Below, one piece after another: positions 33,101 through 45,900 of a DNA stretch of 64,000 bases. The number at the start of each line of letters is the position of its first letter. Positions within the stretch are counted from its first letter, which is position 1. The DNA comes from Petrosia ficiformis (lineage: Eukaryota > Porifera > Demospongiae > Haplosclerida > Petrosiidae), in the NCBI GenBank assembly GCA_947044365.1, contig OX345641.1, positions 2,361,460 through 2,425,459 of the forward strand, written 5' to 3'. Both the position numbers and the translations under genes were made by a program. The notes under the pieces are model-generated. The model was given only the letters and a program-made list of their open reading frames with translations. It had not been told where the DNA came from and made no database searches.

Positions 33101-34161
33101 AATTTCCAGTAAACTTAATTATAATAATTATACAATGAAACTATAATTAATTATTATTCATGCCTATTTGATACAAATTATTTGTTAGATTGTTTGGCTA
33201 TGCTCACTTGCCATCATTGTTTTTTATTTTTAGAAACCTTTACACACTGCTGATAACTTGTTTGCTCATATTGACGAACTCCAACACTCAAATATCCTGA
33301 CTGCTCAATAATGAGTTTTCAGCATGGAACTTTAAGCCATTCTTTAAACACATTAACGGCCCACAGCTGAGATTTCTCAGTGTTCTTACAACTTGGCTTT
33401 TTCTAGATAAGTATACTTCATCATCACATGTCTTGATGAACCTTATTGTTGAGGGTGGTTGACAACCTTGTGCTATCACCGGTTTCTCAGAGAGTGGCTT
33501 ATGACAAAAAAATAAGGGAAGGCCTTTTTTTCTCGTTTGACAAAATTTCACCTTCTTTACACTGAGTCATTGATTAAAAAGGATACTAACAGAGAAGACA
33601 AAAAAAGAAACTTCCTATAATGACAGTAACGAGGCAATAATGGTGAATGTAAGTATTGCCAAGTAATAATTGTGTGAGTTTTGTAGAAATATCACCCTTA
33701 GGCCTCCAGCCCGCCCTCGGGTGATATTTCTACAAAACTTCCTTGGACAGCTGTATATGTAGTATATACACCTCATAATCATTATATTATATATATTACA
33801 TATATACATACATATATATATATATAGTATATATGATATACACATACATACTATGTTTTATTTTATATTCACTGCTTTTCCTCATTCTTTCAAAGTTGAT
33901 GAAACTGATATCATGCATGTCAGAATGTTATTAATACCCTAATAACACATCGTGCCACATTGATATTAAAGACAAGTTAAGGAACTTGTATATACAATTA
34001 CTTATTCAGTTCCAATAATTTATAATAACCAACACCAATCACCAATCTTATTACTATTTAGAACATCACAATGTGACATATGCATGTATTTTTATTATGT
34101 ACACTTATTTCTACTTTGATTATTACAATTTACAGTAATAAGTGTAATTTTATCACTACAG
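33101..34161. other. Spacer after unit 2
   Basis: Contains a perfect hairpin (33677-33739), an AT-rich tract near 33780-33850 and an ANK relic at about 33930-33985 (CATCGTGCC). No gene recognised in 33101-33660. Confidence 0.45.
33677..33739. repeat. Perfect 21-21-21 hairpin
   Basis: Arms AGTTTTGTAGAAATATCACC+C and its exact inverse (33719-33739) flank a 21-base GC-rich loop. It could be a minimal MITE end-to-end remnant or a small structured RNA; neither can be shown here. Confidence 0.8.
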
Positions 34162-34260
34162 AATGGCAGACATGCTTTACATTTAGCTGCTGAGAATGAT
34201 AATCCTGATGTCATTAATATGTTGATAACACACGGTGCCAATGTGGATGCAAAGGATCTT
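34162..34260 (+). CDS. Orphan ankyrin exon downstream of the terminal exon
   Basis: A 99-bp open exon after ATCACTACAG encodes NGRHALHLAAENDNPDVINM with HGANVDAKDL, then GTAAGT. It lies 1.06 kb beyond the TAG of the membrane-tail exon and before the next gene, and is as well kept as working exons. It may be a leftover of the array or an alternative 3' exon. Confidence 0.65.
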
Positions 34261-35175
34261 GTAAGTGAATTATATAACATATTTCATTGATTATAATTAG
34301 TGCTGGGAGATATTTGGAAATTTAGACATATCACTGATTGTAGAGCTCCACTTGTTCATAACTTTTGTGCATGCCACATACTGCATGTTGAAGTATAAAG
34401 GGCCATCTACTTCAGTTGCCATAGGCAATGAGATCACTGTAGTCCTTTGTAAGTATTCCAGTCTTATTGCAACAGACTTGTAATGTAGTTATAACTTAAT
34501 TAATAGAATTTTTAATAGAAGCATATGGTATAATTATTATAATCATCTATTAAACGTTGGTATCTTGATATTGCTATAATATTACAGTGATATTGTATGT
34601 TCATAATAATTATAATGACAGTAATGATAGGGTCACAACAACAGATTGCAAATGGACATATGGGGTGGAAGCAGCTGTGGATGTTAGGGGCATTAATATT
34701 CTTCTCACTAACCAAATGTTTTCACTCGCTACTATCTTTGAACACATTTATTGTTGGCTTTCTGTAAACAATGGTGGAATAGCGAACTTGTAAAAAGAGT
34801 GCAGTGCATTGACAATAATCAATGCATGAAACATCACAGACTATTGCTCACATGTATTATGTCCCATGCATGGGTTTATCAGTGTTGATTAGAAAGAGAA
34901 GAATATTTCATTTGAAAATGAATGGTTTTAGCATGGTGATTTTTAGTTTTAGTTTCAATAGTCCACTCTCAAATCTTTTTGTCAGAATTCCATAATATAA
35001 TAGACAAAATCATATCAATATCATGTGTAACATCCAAGTTAAAATAGGACACTTCGCTTCCATTATGAAAAGGTGTTCTATATATGGAGGTTCTGCTGTA
35101 GTCAGTAGAGTTCAGGATAGCTGGACTTTTGCATATAAGTATTCGCATTTGTGGTTTTAACTATAGGTTTTCATT
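34261..35175. other. Spacer, remnant of short-gene intron
   Basis: From about 34740 the sequence is collinear with 18060-18540 and 61310-61780 (introns of the short gene). No coding exon recognised. Confidence 0.5.
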
Positions 35176-35465
35176 TCATTTACAATAAGGAACTTCAAGG
35201 AGAGATGGTAGTTGTCATTGACGACTCCTTTGAACAAGAGGTGTGGTACAAAGAAAGCAAGTGAGGTTTACTGTTGATAGTAGAATTCTGGCATCCGAAC
35301 GTGTTAGAAACAAAAAGAACTACGCTTTCTTCATTATAAATTTAGATTAGTTCATTATTTTAATTGGGTGTTATAACAGTAGTATAAAATTATGCATGTC
35401 ATAATTGGGAGTTACTAAAGTTCAGGACTAAGTGAAGCGTTTCCTGGAACTTAGCAACCAGGTAA

Positions 35466-35545
<80 letters not shown>

Positions 35546-35835
35546 TTACCTGGTTGCTAAGTTCCATGAAACGCTTCACTTAGTCCTGAACTTTAGTAAC
35601 TCCCAATTATGACATGCATAATTTTATACTACTGTTATAACACCCAATTAAAATAATGAGCTAATCTAAATTTATAATGAAGAAAGCGTAGTTCTTTTTG
35701 TTTCTAACACGTTCGGATGCCAGAATTCTACTATCAACAGTAAACCTCACTTGCTTTCTTTGTACCACACCTCTTGTTCAAAGGAGTCGTCAATGACAAC
35801 TACCATCTCTCCTTGAAGTTCCTTATTGTAAATGT
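35176..35835. repeat. Near-perfect 660-bp palindrome with (AT)n core
   Basis: 35176-35467 and 35544-35835 are inverse copies with only rare mismatches seen (CCTGG versus CATGG near the core), separated by about 76 bp of AT repeat. The left arm contains the short-gene terminal exon, so the right arm holds the same exon reversed. Right after it, 35836-35897 repeats the distal left arm in direct orientation, leading into a second AT tract. This direct-inverse-direct layout suggests template switching at the AT repeat, or an assembly artefact. Confidence 0.85.
35190..35339 (+). pseudogene. Short-gene terminal exon copy with stop
   Basis: The frame ELQGEMVVVIDDSFEQEVWY then KESK is followed by TGA, then GLLLIVEFWHPN in the same frame to TAA. 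It matches 18550-18700. The other exons of that gene copy are missing. Confidence 0.65.
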
Positions 35836-35892
35836 AAATTACTAAAGTTCAGGACTAAGTGAAGCGTTTCATGGAACTTAGCAACCAGGTAA

Positions 35893-36140
<248 letters not shown>

Positions 36141-36349
36141 TATAATAATGAATAATGTATAATAGTTAAAAGACATGTATATTGTATATAATTATAGTAT
36201 TTGAAAAACATTTTTACCCAGAATTCCAAGGCACATGCATGCAAGTTTTTGGGTGAAACACACCGGCCATAAACGTCCAAGAACTTGTCTGCAACAATTA
36301 GGGGAGCGAAGCATTACAGACTTACAGTAACGCCCTTGCCAATTAGTTT

Positions 36350-36575
36350 GGTTCCCAGACCGCCGCGCCTTATGCCATGGGCGAAGACGTCGACTGTCAG
36401 GAACAGTTACCTCAAATTCTTGGTCTAGGGGTAAAACGTCTTTTCCTCTTCAAAAAGGACGTACGTTGTAAATAACGTACTTTATGAGTGGAAAAGACGT
36501 TTGACGCTTGAGCCAAGAAGTTGAAGCAACTGTTCCAGACCGTCTTTCGCCCATAGGGCGTGGCGGTCTGGGAAC
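36350..36575. mobile_element. Inverted-repeat MITE beside the unit 3 start
   Basis: Starts GGTTCCCAGACCGCC and ends GGCGGTCTGGGAAC; arms of about 100 bp are imperfect inverses (CGTCTTTTCCTC / GTGGAAAAGACG near the centre). It ends 32 bp before the ATG at 36608, so it forms most of the proximal promoter or 5' UTR. It is GC-richer than its surroundings. Confidence 0.8.
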
Positions 36576-36607
36576 GGGACAATTGCCAATAGGCAGACGT
36601 GTCAAAG

Positions 36608-36938
36608 ATGGCAGAAAAGAAATCTGACGTTCTGAGAAGTTGTTGTAGTCAATTGTGTAATGTGTTGGCTACTGCTCACACAACCATGATAAGCTTTACG
36701 TTAAAGTTGTACGAGAAACGAATCATTGATAAGACTACCAAGATTGAAATACTGGAGAGAAAAGGTTTGGAAGTAGCTAATATACTCATGGATCTGGTGA
36801 TGATGAAGATAGATTTACGTCCTGAACGCCTGGAATTAGTGTTACAGATTATGCGAGAGCTGGAGGATCTACAAGATGTTGTTGAAATGATTCAGACTGA
36901 GAAGAAGGACTATATAGCCATAGAGGAGACACAATCTA
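36608..36938 (+). CDS. Unit 3 exon 1: CARD/death-fold-like domain
   Basis: The ATG at 36608 is preceded in frame by GTGTCAAAG. The exon encodes MAEKKSDVLRSCCSQLCNVL, KLYEKRIIDKTTKIEILERK, GLEVANILMDLVMMKIDLRP and LVLQIMRELEDLQDVVEMIQ, an all-helical domain of about 95 residues with CARD-like spacing. It ends in TCT-A before GTATGT (phase 1), which joins GT-ACT of exon 2. It is diverged from unit 2 and 4 exons, but KLY-KRIID-TK and the last helix are shared. Confidence 0.65.
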
Positions 36939-39900
36939 GTATGTAACATTTCAAGTTACGAAGTAATGTTTTTATTAGGGTTACGTCTATATAGCAAATG
37001 ACCTATTCATGTACAACCTATTAAGGTTGGACAATAATTCAATATATCGCATACATTGCAGTGATTCCAATAATCGTATTACATGATTATTGTCTGCCAG
37101 TATGCAAACAGAAAAGTACTTTGTTATGGCTTGAACACCTTCTAAACACATCAGACACCTTGAAATTTGTCTTGTAAAAATGTATGCATACCTTGCAGAA
37201 GCTAATGCAATTCACAGTGTCCGCACTTCATGAGTTTGCTTGTTTGTTTAGAAATGTTCAACAGTTTCTGGTCAGTCATTTATAATACAATATAACGTGC
37301 TCATAATTCAGTATTGCACAGTGTAAATGTTCTCAGAACATCTATAGTTACTAAAATGAGATGCATTGGCATAAGTGCACATGTAGGTTTACCATTATCT
37401 GTTGCACATATCTTAAAGTATATGTAGACACTACTTGTGATGCAAGACCTGAAAAATATAACTCGTGTGTGTGTGGTAGTCACATAATAATATCGGCTAT
37501 GAATCTTATTAACGAGTCATGAATCTAATTATAAAAAATTAATTAATTTAATGTACTTGAACAAAGTGCACACAGGCTTATCACCTTCATAGTAGATTGG
37601 GTGTGGTTATGCGAGACTAGTCTTGTCCCTAGACAGCTAGACTAGTTATCATTATTATTTATAAAATGAAAGAACATGTGGGAATATCAAGACCAAAAAT
37701 GCGCACCAGAGATGGTACATTAGCAAAACACTTAAGTCTAACCATATAACTCTACATACAAGTTATATCTTAGCTAGTTATAATTATGTAGTTAGCTATG
37801 TACTGTAATCATATATTTAGGATATATGGTAGGGATTTGTTGTTAAGGTACAGTTCCATTATTCTCGTGTGCTTTTTCCTTTGGTAATTCTACATGCTAT
37901 TTGTTTTTTAATAAGACGTTTTTATTTTATTTAAATTACTTCATTTTATTTAAATTTAGAAAACATGTTGTCAAACAACATTCCCCTTAATTTATCTTGT
38001 TTTGTACCAGTGAAAGATCTCATACTATATTACAGTAGTATTGTCCCGGTAATTGAAACCAGTCTCTGGGTACAGCCATTACATGGAGACTGGTATCACA
38101 ACACATCCCAACATTCATGTTAGTTAAAGGTTCTCCTTAGTTATTAAAACACTTCTCTGGCTGCATATACTGTATGTAGGAGACAATTCAACCTACCACT
38201 TCCACATCATGAGTGGCCATTTTTTCCTGAGCCATTCCTACTTAGAGAGTACTACTCTACTACCATGTTTCATTTAAATTTTGTCTAGTGTTTCATTATT
38301 GCTAATTCATTTCTCATTTTCTTAAGATAATTGTAATGCAAACTAGTTCTGTAATTGAGAATTTATGATTCTACCTAAAATAAATTTGATGATATTTTTA
38401 CTTCACTTGTACTAATTATGCATTTATGTGAAAAACATACTGGCTCTTCAACAAAACGTTGGTTTCCAAATCATATTAATTATTTTGCCAAATATACCAA
38501 TCTTCATAATATCCCATTGAAATTGAGTCTAGCTTTCTTAAAGTAGAAAAGGTTTTAAAATGTTGTTATTGAAAGAAAATTACTAAATAAATTTATGAGT
38601 TCATAATTAATTCTTGGGTGTGGTAGATGTGATATTAAAAAAAACCTTGTCTCATAAATTACCTGGTGATGTCAATGGTCCTTTTGTTCACTGAGATTAT
38701 AAGTGGATAGGCACTGGACTAAAACGTTCACATTTGTAGAAGGGTAGAAGCCATTACTGCTAATTGAAAGATTCTGGAAATATTGTAGAAGAATTTGTAA
38801 AAGTATGAAATAAGAGTACTGTAAGAAAAAAGTACATAATAGCTAAAAGTGAAAGCTGAAGAGACCATTTTCATGTTTGAGACTAGTTGTTATAAGTTCA
38901 AGTCGTATTTATGAATTCAACATCCTTCTCCCTATTTTTAGATTTCAAGCTATTAGCTATGCATTATCACAATTCATTCCTGCATTATTGTATTATTTTG
39001 TACAGCCTGCATTTTACCAAATTGAGGTGTTGCCATAAGTTTAAAATTGAAAGGTATAAACTATCAGAGAGTACCTCTATTTAGGGATGACACTGAAGAA
39101 AATGGCCACCCATACATTTCAATTGCAAGTGATGAGCAGACATCTCTGGTAATATATACAGATAAGTTGTAATGCACAAATACCTTTTCATATTTTTATG
39201 ACTACCAACACCTTCTAGATGGCCAAAGATTGTCGTTCTAGCACCATTCCAATTACATTCGTAGTAAAATTCTGATAATTAATTTATAAATACTGGATAA
39301 TATACACAAGACTAACTTTCTTTCAAAAGACCTTAATGCATTTATGATTGAATGATTTCTTATGATATACATATATAAGTATTTCTGCAATCTACAAAAG
39401 CTATTCAGAAAAAAAACAAAACAACGAAAACAAGAAAAAAAAAAAAAAAACATTTTCAATAAAAATGAAAGATGTAGGAACGTCAAAACCCCAAAAAATG
39501 ATATACAATTATTCCACAATTATAATCCTACGGAAGTACAGCTCTGTATTTTGCTTTATAGCAGTATAAGTAGTTATGTAGAGTTATATAGAAGTGGTTT
39601 GTTTAATTTTGGTTACTATGTTAGCCTCCCAACCTTGTTCGGATGATTTTTGGGTTTTGACATCCCTACATTTTTCATTTTTATTAAAAAAGTTTTTTAT
39701 TCTTTTAATTAAATTATAATTTGCTAGTAATTTATTTAAAATGTGAATGAGAAATATGGTAATATGCACAAACACACAAGTAAATCCACTCCATCTATGT
39801 GGGCAAAGGTTAATATTTGAAGAGTTTTGTCTGTTAAATCGGTTTGTAATGACTGCAAATCAGTAACGTTTTTTTTAAATTACAGGTACTTTAGAAATGA

Positions 39901-42900
39901 CCAATTGCAGAGTTGAAACAGATGAGACATTTGCTATTTCAACAGCTAAGAAACTGAAAGAAGAGTTTCGCGAACTTGTTGTTTTCATTTACAGTTGTTT
40001 GAGTGCTATTCATGATGTTGGTCTTCTTAAACTTTATCTCAATTTGTTCTTGAATTTCGAGAGACAAAACACACCAGCTGTTCAAAAGCACTTGCGTGAA
40101 CTACAAGAAATTTCAACTGCAGATTCTATTCTGAACTACCTCATTGGTGCTGATTTTATTGGTTACTTAAATTATGAACTTCTTACTATATTTCAGAAAG
40201 TGGTCAAGAGTGATAGCCTGGAATCCAGCAGTATGAGCTGCCACATACAACAGTATGAGCACCAACATGATTCGTTTCTTAAAAACACGAATTTCACCAC
40301 CATTGTTAATATCTTTAAGCGACATCCTGAGCTTGCTCCAGCTTCACCTATTGGCCTTCCCAAGTTTAATGTCCGATTTGAAAGTCCTTGGGAAGGGAGA
40401 AGTTTTTATAGTTGGAAAGAAGTGATCGAGAGGCAATCTTATTGGCCTCCTTATGGCATGATTGCAAGTATATCAAGGAATAGCATTATTCTTACCTTTG
40501 CTGTTTTTCCATTTTTTGTGCCGACTGTGGTGAGAGATTTAACAAACAAGAAAGTTTTAGCATTGTTGGGGAGAGAAAGATTGAGTATAGAGCTTTCTTC
40601 TGATCTTTTAAAGTTGCAAGAGGATATGGAAGCAGAAATATTTGAAGAGGAAAATATAGAAAACAAATTGCCAACAAAAGTTGAGAATTTGAAACTCTCC
40701 ACTGACGACCAGAATGTACCGGTGAGCAAAAGACCAGAGACAGAGTTAAGTTTTCTCAGTGAAGAGGATGGAGAGGGAATAGAAACATATGATGAGCAAG
40801 TACCTGTGATAACCAAGACCATTTTCACACGAGAACAGGTAATATAAGTCATACATTGCTTTATAGTTACTACTGTATTTGAAAACAAGGGCATTTGTAG
40901 CATGCATATTTATGCTATGCCCATTATATGACTGAGTGCAAAACATCATGTAATACGTACTTTCATGATGCATAACTAAATTAATTTATTTAGGAAATAA
41001 GAAGCAGAAAGTTAGACATAAAACATAGCCATACATTAAAAGATAATAGATGAGTAGTTGATGTATTAGCTTTTTGATCTGTATTGTTTCACAGTGAACA
41101 AGATTCTTGAGTTACCTGCCATTTTACTATTATTATGGCCATCTCTATGATTAGCTCCAGTGATGAGATTCATGATGGGAGTAGTCTGTTAATTAATTGT
41201 ACATTAGTCTCGTCCCCAGCTGTACCCATTATATGTGAAGAAGCATGTAGCATCTTGGATTAATATTTTGGAACAAATGATGTTGCATTCCAGAATGCTA
41301 GAATACCAGTCAATTGGCAGATAGCTAAATTAAATATGTATTTAACGTTTTTAGAAGATTCAATTGACTTCAAGATCTTCTTTCAGCTTCTGTCGTTAAA
41401 TCCTTTATGAAATGCAAGATGATTGTGTGTTGTATATTCTAGCTGTACATAACCAAATGGTCTTGTGCTCTGATTTGGTTTGTTGTTGCTAGTGCATGTA
41501 TGTTGGCTTAATGCTATGCTAAGATTTGTAGATCAGAAAATGAGTGCAGTTATTGTTAGATCTCCTGTTTTTAGATGTTATTGAGTTCCCATTGCTGGGA
41601 GCAAGACTATATAGCTGGATTGCCTGTTTATTTTCACAAGTACACTTCCTCCTGTCCCACCCAATCCCATACAAAATGGAGGGCTAAGTATTGAATTATT
41701 GTTTACTGATAACTCTATTTAGTGCAGTGGGCTATGATTTGTTATGATTAATGTGTGGAGTCTTTGGTTTATAAACACTTTGTATTCATGTTATTGATAT
41801 TATGTTTTCTACTTGAACTGTTGCATTGTATATATAAAATGTTTGTCAAAACTCTATTTGTTTATCACTGAACAGGATGATAATCTGATGGAAGTAGTCC
41901 ACAGACAAGACCAAGCTATTGAAAGACTAATCCAGGAAGAAGGAAATCCTGTATGTGTTTAATATCAAGTTACATAATCAAGATTTCAACATAATTCTCA
42001 TGTTATATACATGTAACAGTATTTCAATATAATAAGTAGTCTTTTGTTACTTCATATAGAATGAGGCTTTGCTGGAAGCAGTTAGGACGGGTAACACCTC
42101 TGTTGTTGAGGGATTAATAAATCGTGGAGCTGATGTTAACTACAGTGATTGGGTCAGTTATATTGATCATTATTTGGTAATGAATTATTTGCATTTATCA
42201 CAATGAACTACATCGAGACTGTTATAATTATTAGTGGGAAAATGTGTTTGATAATAGAATATTGCTAGAGAGCATTGTACTGTAATGACTTGAATATATA
42301 TTTGCTTGTTTCTGGTGAAATATGAAGTATTAGTAGATTAGCTAACTGTTTTGTTATACACGCAAGTAGGTACTATACATGTATGTAGATGTTTATAACA
42401 ATAACTGACAGAGGCAGATTCAGAAAAACTGAGAAGGTGGCGAAGCGTGGTGAAACTTATATAGGTGATTGATTCCTTATTCATAGGGGTGTGGTCATTA
42501 ATTTCCACCAATCTTTTGCTCTGGTGTGTAAAGCAAAGAAGCCTTCTTTGAGGGTGTAGGTTGACAAAGTCTACAATTAAGGTCATATTGCATATCTTGT
42601 AGCACATTTTGATGGATTCTCACCATAAAAGTCAATTCTCTGTCATGGTTGGTCTGATAGACTATGTCTTGAGAAACATTTGTTGACTTTTATACGTTTC
42701 ATTCTCACAATCATTCGCTGATTCTGTACAGCCTGTCCTTACTAGTTCTTTGATGTTACGAAAGGAATATTTATGGTGTAGCATGGTTACAGCCACTAGT
42801 TCATTGAGCTTGCGAGGCTAGAAAAGAGTTCCATTGAAACCTACAAACCCCCTCTGGATCCGCCACTAACCTCAATGTTGTAATTGTTTTTCTCACTGCA

Positions 42901-45900
42901 ATCCTAGATAGGCAGTAACATGGAGCAAGAAACTTCCTTCACACCATTTTTATTTCACTAAGAATTTCTGTTCAGTTTCTGTGTGTCCAAAAACTTTAAA
43001 GAAATATTCAAATTATCAAATGACAAAAAAAATACATTCTAAAATAAGAAATGCACATATGAAGTTTAAACACTTGTTTTGACACTATTTTCAGTTATAT
43101 TTATTTAAGCTAAGGATCAAACAGATTCTGTGTTTTCGAATCAGTTCACAATAATTGTTGGGTATTCTGATAATTGCTTCAACAAAATTCATGATTAATT
43201 TTGTTTGTAGTGTACTATCTCACACTTTTGTGCACATGTAGACACTAGCCTCAGTGTTTTTTTACTTTTCTTGCTATAACAGACCTTTTTTTACAATTTT
43301 GATTTGGTTGTTCAATGATGTACACATGCTGAAACATTAAAGTAGTATCTGGATACATAGAAATAGATTCATATGCCTAGTACAATGCATAATTGTCCTA
43401 ATGATTGGATATCCATTGTTTAAACAGCTAATCTACACTAAAACACAAATGCAAAACCGAAATGGCTATTGTAGCCTTCCACACACACAGTGATGGTTAC
43501 ATAGGTGTGCACAGACTGTTAGGTTTGGGGGGAGTTGTATAAAGATAAAATTCATAACTATGTTGTTATTAATTAATTCCAACCTCATGCCCCTACAATG
43601 CATGTAAGCTTATGTATTGCCACTGGAACCTGTGTGTTGATGGTTAAATTGTTAGGCTGAATATGGTGCCAATACAAATACAGAGAATATGGTAAGGAAC
43701 TTGTAATAGATGCATGTACTTATATACTTGTGTTTCAAATTTGTATTTATATTTGCAAGTAGTGCAACTATATTAGATGATGTTCATGTGTAATGAAACT
43801 GTTTCATAACTTGTTCACTACAGTGGGGCAGAAGTCCTTTACATGTTGCTGTAGAGAAAGGTCACGCGGATATTGTTAATATCTTAATAAAACATGGTGG
43901 CAATGTGGATACAAAGGATAGGGTAAGAAACTTGTATGATTTTAAGTAGCGCAGCTATATTAGATGATGTTCATGTGTAATAAAAATGTAGGGTAAGGAA
44001 CTTGTAATAAGTACATGTGCTTATATACTTGTGTTTCAAATTTGTATTTATATTTTAAGTAGTGCAACTATATTAGATGATGTTCATGTGTAATGAAACT
44101 GTTTCATAACTTGTTCACTACAGAGGGGCACAAGTCCTTTACATGTAGCTGTAGAAAAAGGTCACGCTGGTGTTATTGATATCTTAGTCAAACATGGAGC
44201 CAATGCTAATACAAAGGATAGGGTAAGGATATTGTAATAGATACATGTGCTTATGTACTTGTGTTTGAAATTTGTATTTATAATTTTAAGTAGTGCAACT
44301 ATATTAAATGATGTTCATGTGTAATGAAACTGTTTCATAACTTGTTCACTACAGTTGGGCATAAGTCCTTTACATGTTGCTGTAAGAGAAGGTCACGCGG
44401 ATATTGTTAATACCTTAATAAAACATGGTGGCAATGTGGATACAAACGATATGGTAAGGAAGTTGTAATAAGTACATGTACTTATATACTTGTGTTTCAA
44501 ATTTGTATTTATATTTGTAAGTAGTGCAACTATATTAGATGATGTTCATGTGTAATGAAACTGTTTCATAACTTGTTCACTACAGAGGGGCAGAAGTTCT
44601 TTACATGTAGCTGTAGAGGAAGGTCACGTGGATATTGTTAATACCTTAATAAAACATGGTGGCAATGTGGATACAAAGGATATGGTAAGGAAGTTGTAAT
44701 AAGTACATGTACTTATATACTTGTGTTTCAAATTTGTATTTATATTTGTAAGTAGGGCAACTATATTAGATGATGTTCATGTGTAATGAAACTGTTTCAT
44801 AACTTGTTCACTACAGAGGGGCAGAAGTTCTTTACATGTAGCTGTAGAGGAAGGTCACGTGGATATTGTTAATACCTTAATAAAACATGGTGGCAATGTG
44901 GATACAAAGGATATGGTAAGGAAGTTGTAATAAGTACATGTACTTATATACTTGTGTTTCAAATTTGTATTTATATTTGTAAGTAGGGCAACTATATTAG
45001 ATGATGTTCATGTGTAATGAAACTGTTTTATAACTTGTTCACTACAGGATGAAAGAAGTTCTTTACATGTAGCTGTAGAAAAAGGTCACACTGATGTTAT
45101 TGATATCTTAGTGAGACATGGTGCCAATGTCAATACAAAAGATTGTGTAAGGAACTTGTATGATTTTAAGTAGTGCAGCTATATTAGATGATGTTCATGT
45201 GTAATAAAAATGTAGGGGAAGGAACTTGTAATAAGTACATGTACTTATATACTTGTGTTTCAAATTTGTATTTATATTTTAAGTAGTGCAACTATATTAG
45301 ATGATGTTCATGTGTAATGAAAATGTAGGGTAAGGAACTTGTAATAAGTACATGTACTTATTACTTGTGTTTCAAATTTGTATTTATATTTGTAAGTAGT
45401 GCAACTATATTAGATGATGTTCATGTGTAATGAAACTGTTTTATAACTTGTTCACTACAGAGGGGCAGAAGTCTTTTACATGTAGCTGTAGAGAAAGGTC
45501 ACGTGGATATTGTTAATACCTTAATAAAACATGGTGGCAATGTGGATACAAAGGATATGGTAAGGAAGTTGTAATAAGTACATGTACTTATATACTTGTG
45601 TTTCAAATTTGTATTTATATTTGTAAGTAGTGCAACTATATTAGATGATGTTCATGTGTAATGAAACTGTTTCATAACTTGTTCACTACAGAGGGGCAAA
45701 TGTCCTTTACATGTTGCTGTAAGAGAAGGTCACGCGGATATTGTTAATATCTTAGTAACACATGGTGCCAATGTTGGTAGTGTAAGGAACTTTACATATT
45801 ATTATAATCAGTTACAATTATTTCAATGTTATTATATTAGTAGTAATTTAAAATATTTGGAGCAATACTTTTCAGATTTCAAAATAGTACATGCATTTTT

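Larger units (their letters stand above)
42153..43823. other. Intron 4 with MITE and R1 repeat
   Basis: Contains a MITE (42408-42866), R1 (about 43340-43660) and an ANK exon stub YGANTNTENM at 43663-43692 followed by GTAAGG but with no acceptor. Confidence 0.6.

Noticed and set aside
39253..39646. Lys-rich and Phe-rich frames on both strands
   Set aside because: They derive from a poly-A tract and the palindromic MITE.
43824..45781. Regular direct repeats at 231 bp that could suggest a CRISPR or satellite array
   Set aside because: The unit is a coding ankyrin exon plus its intron with GT-AG borders; there are no short repeats with unique spacers.
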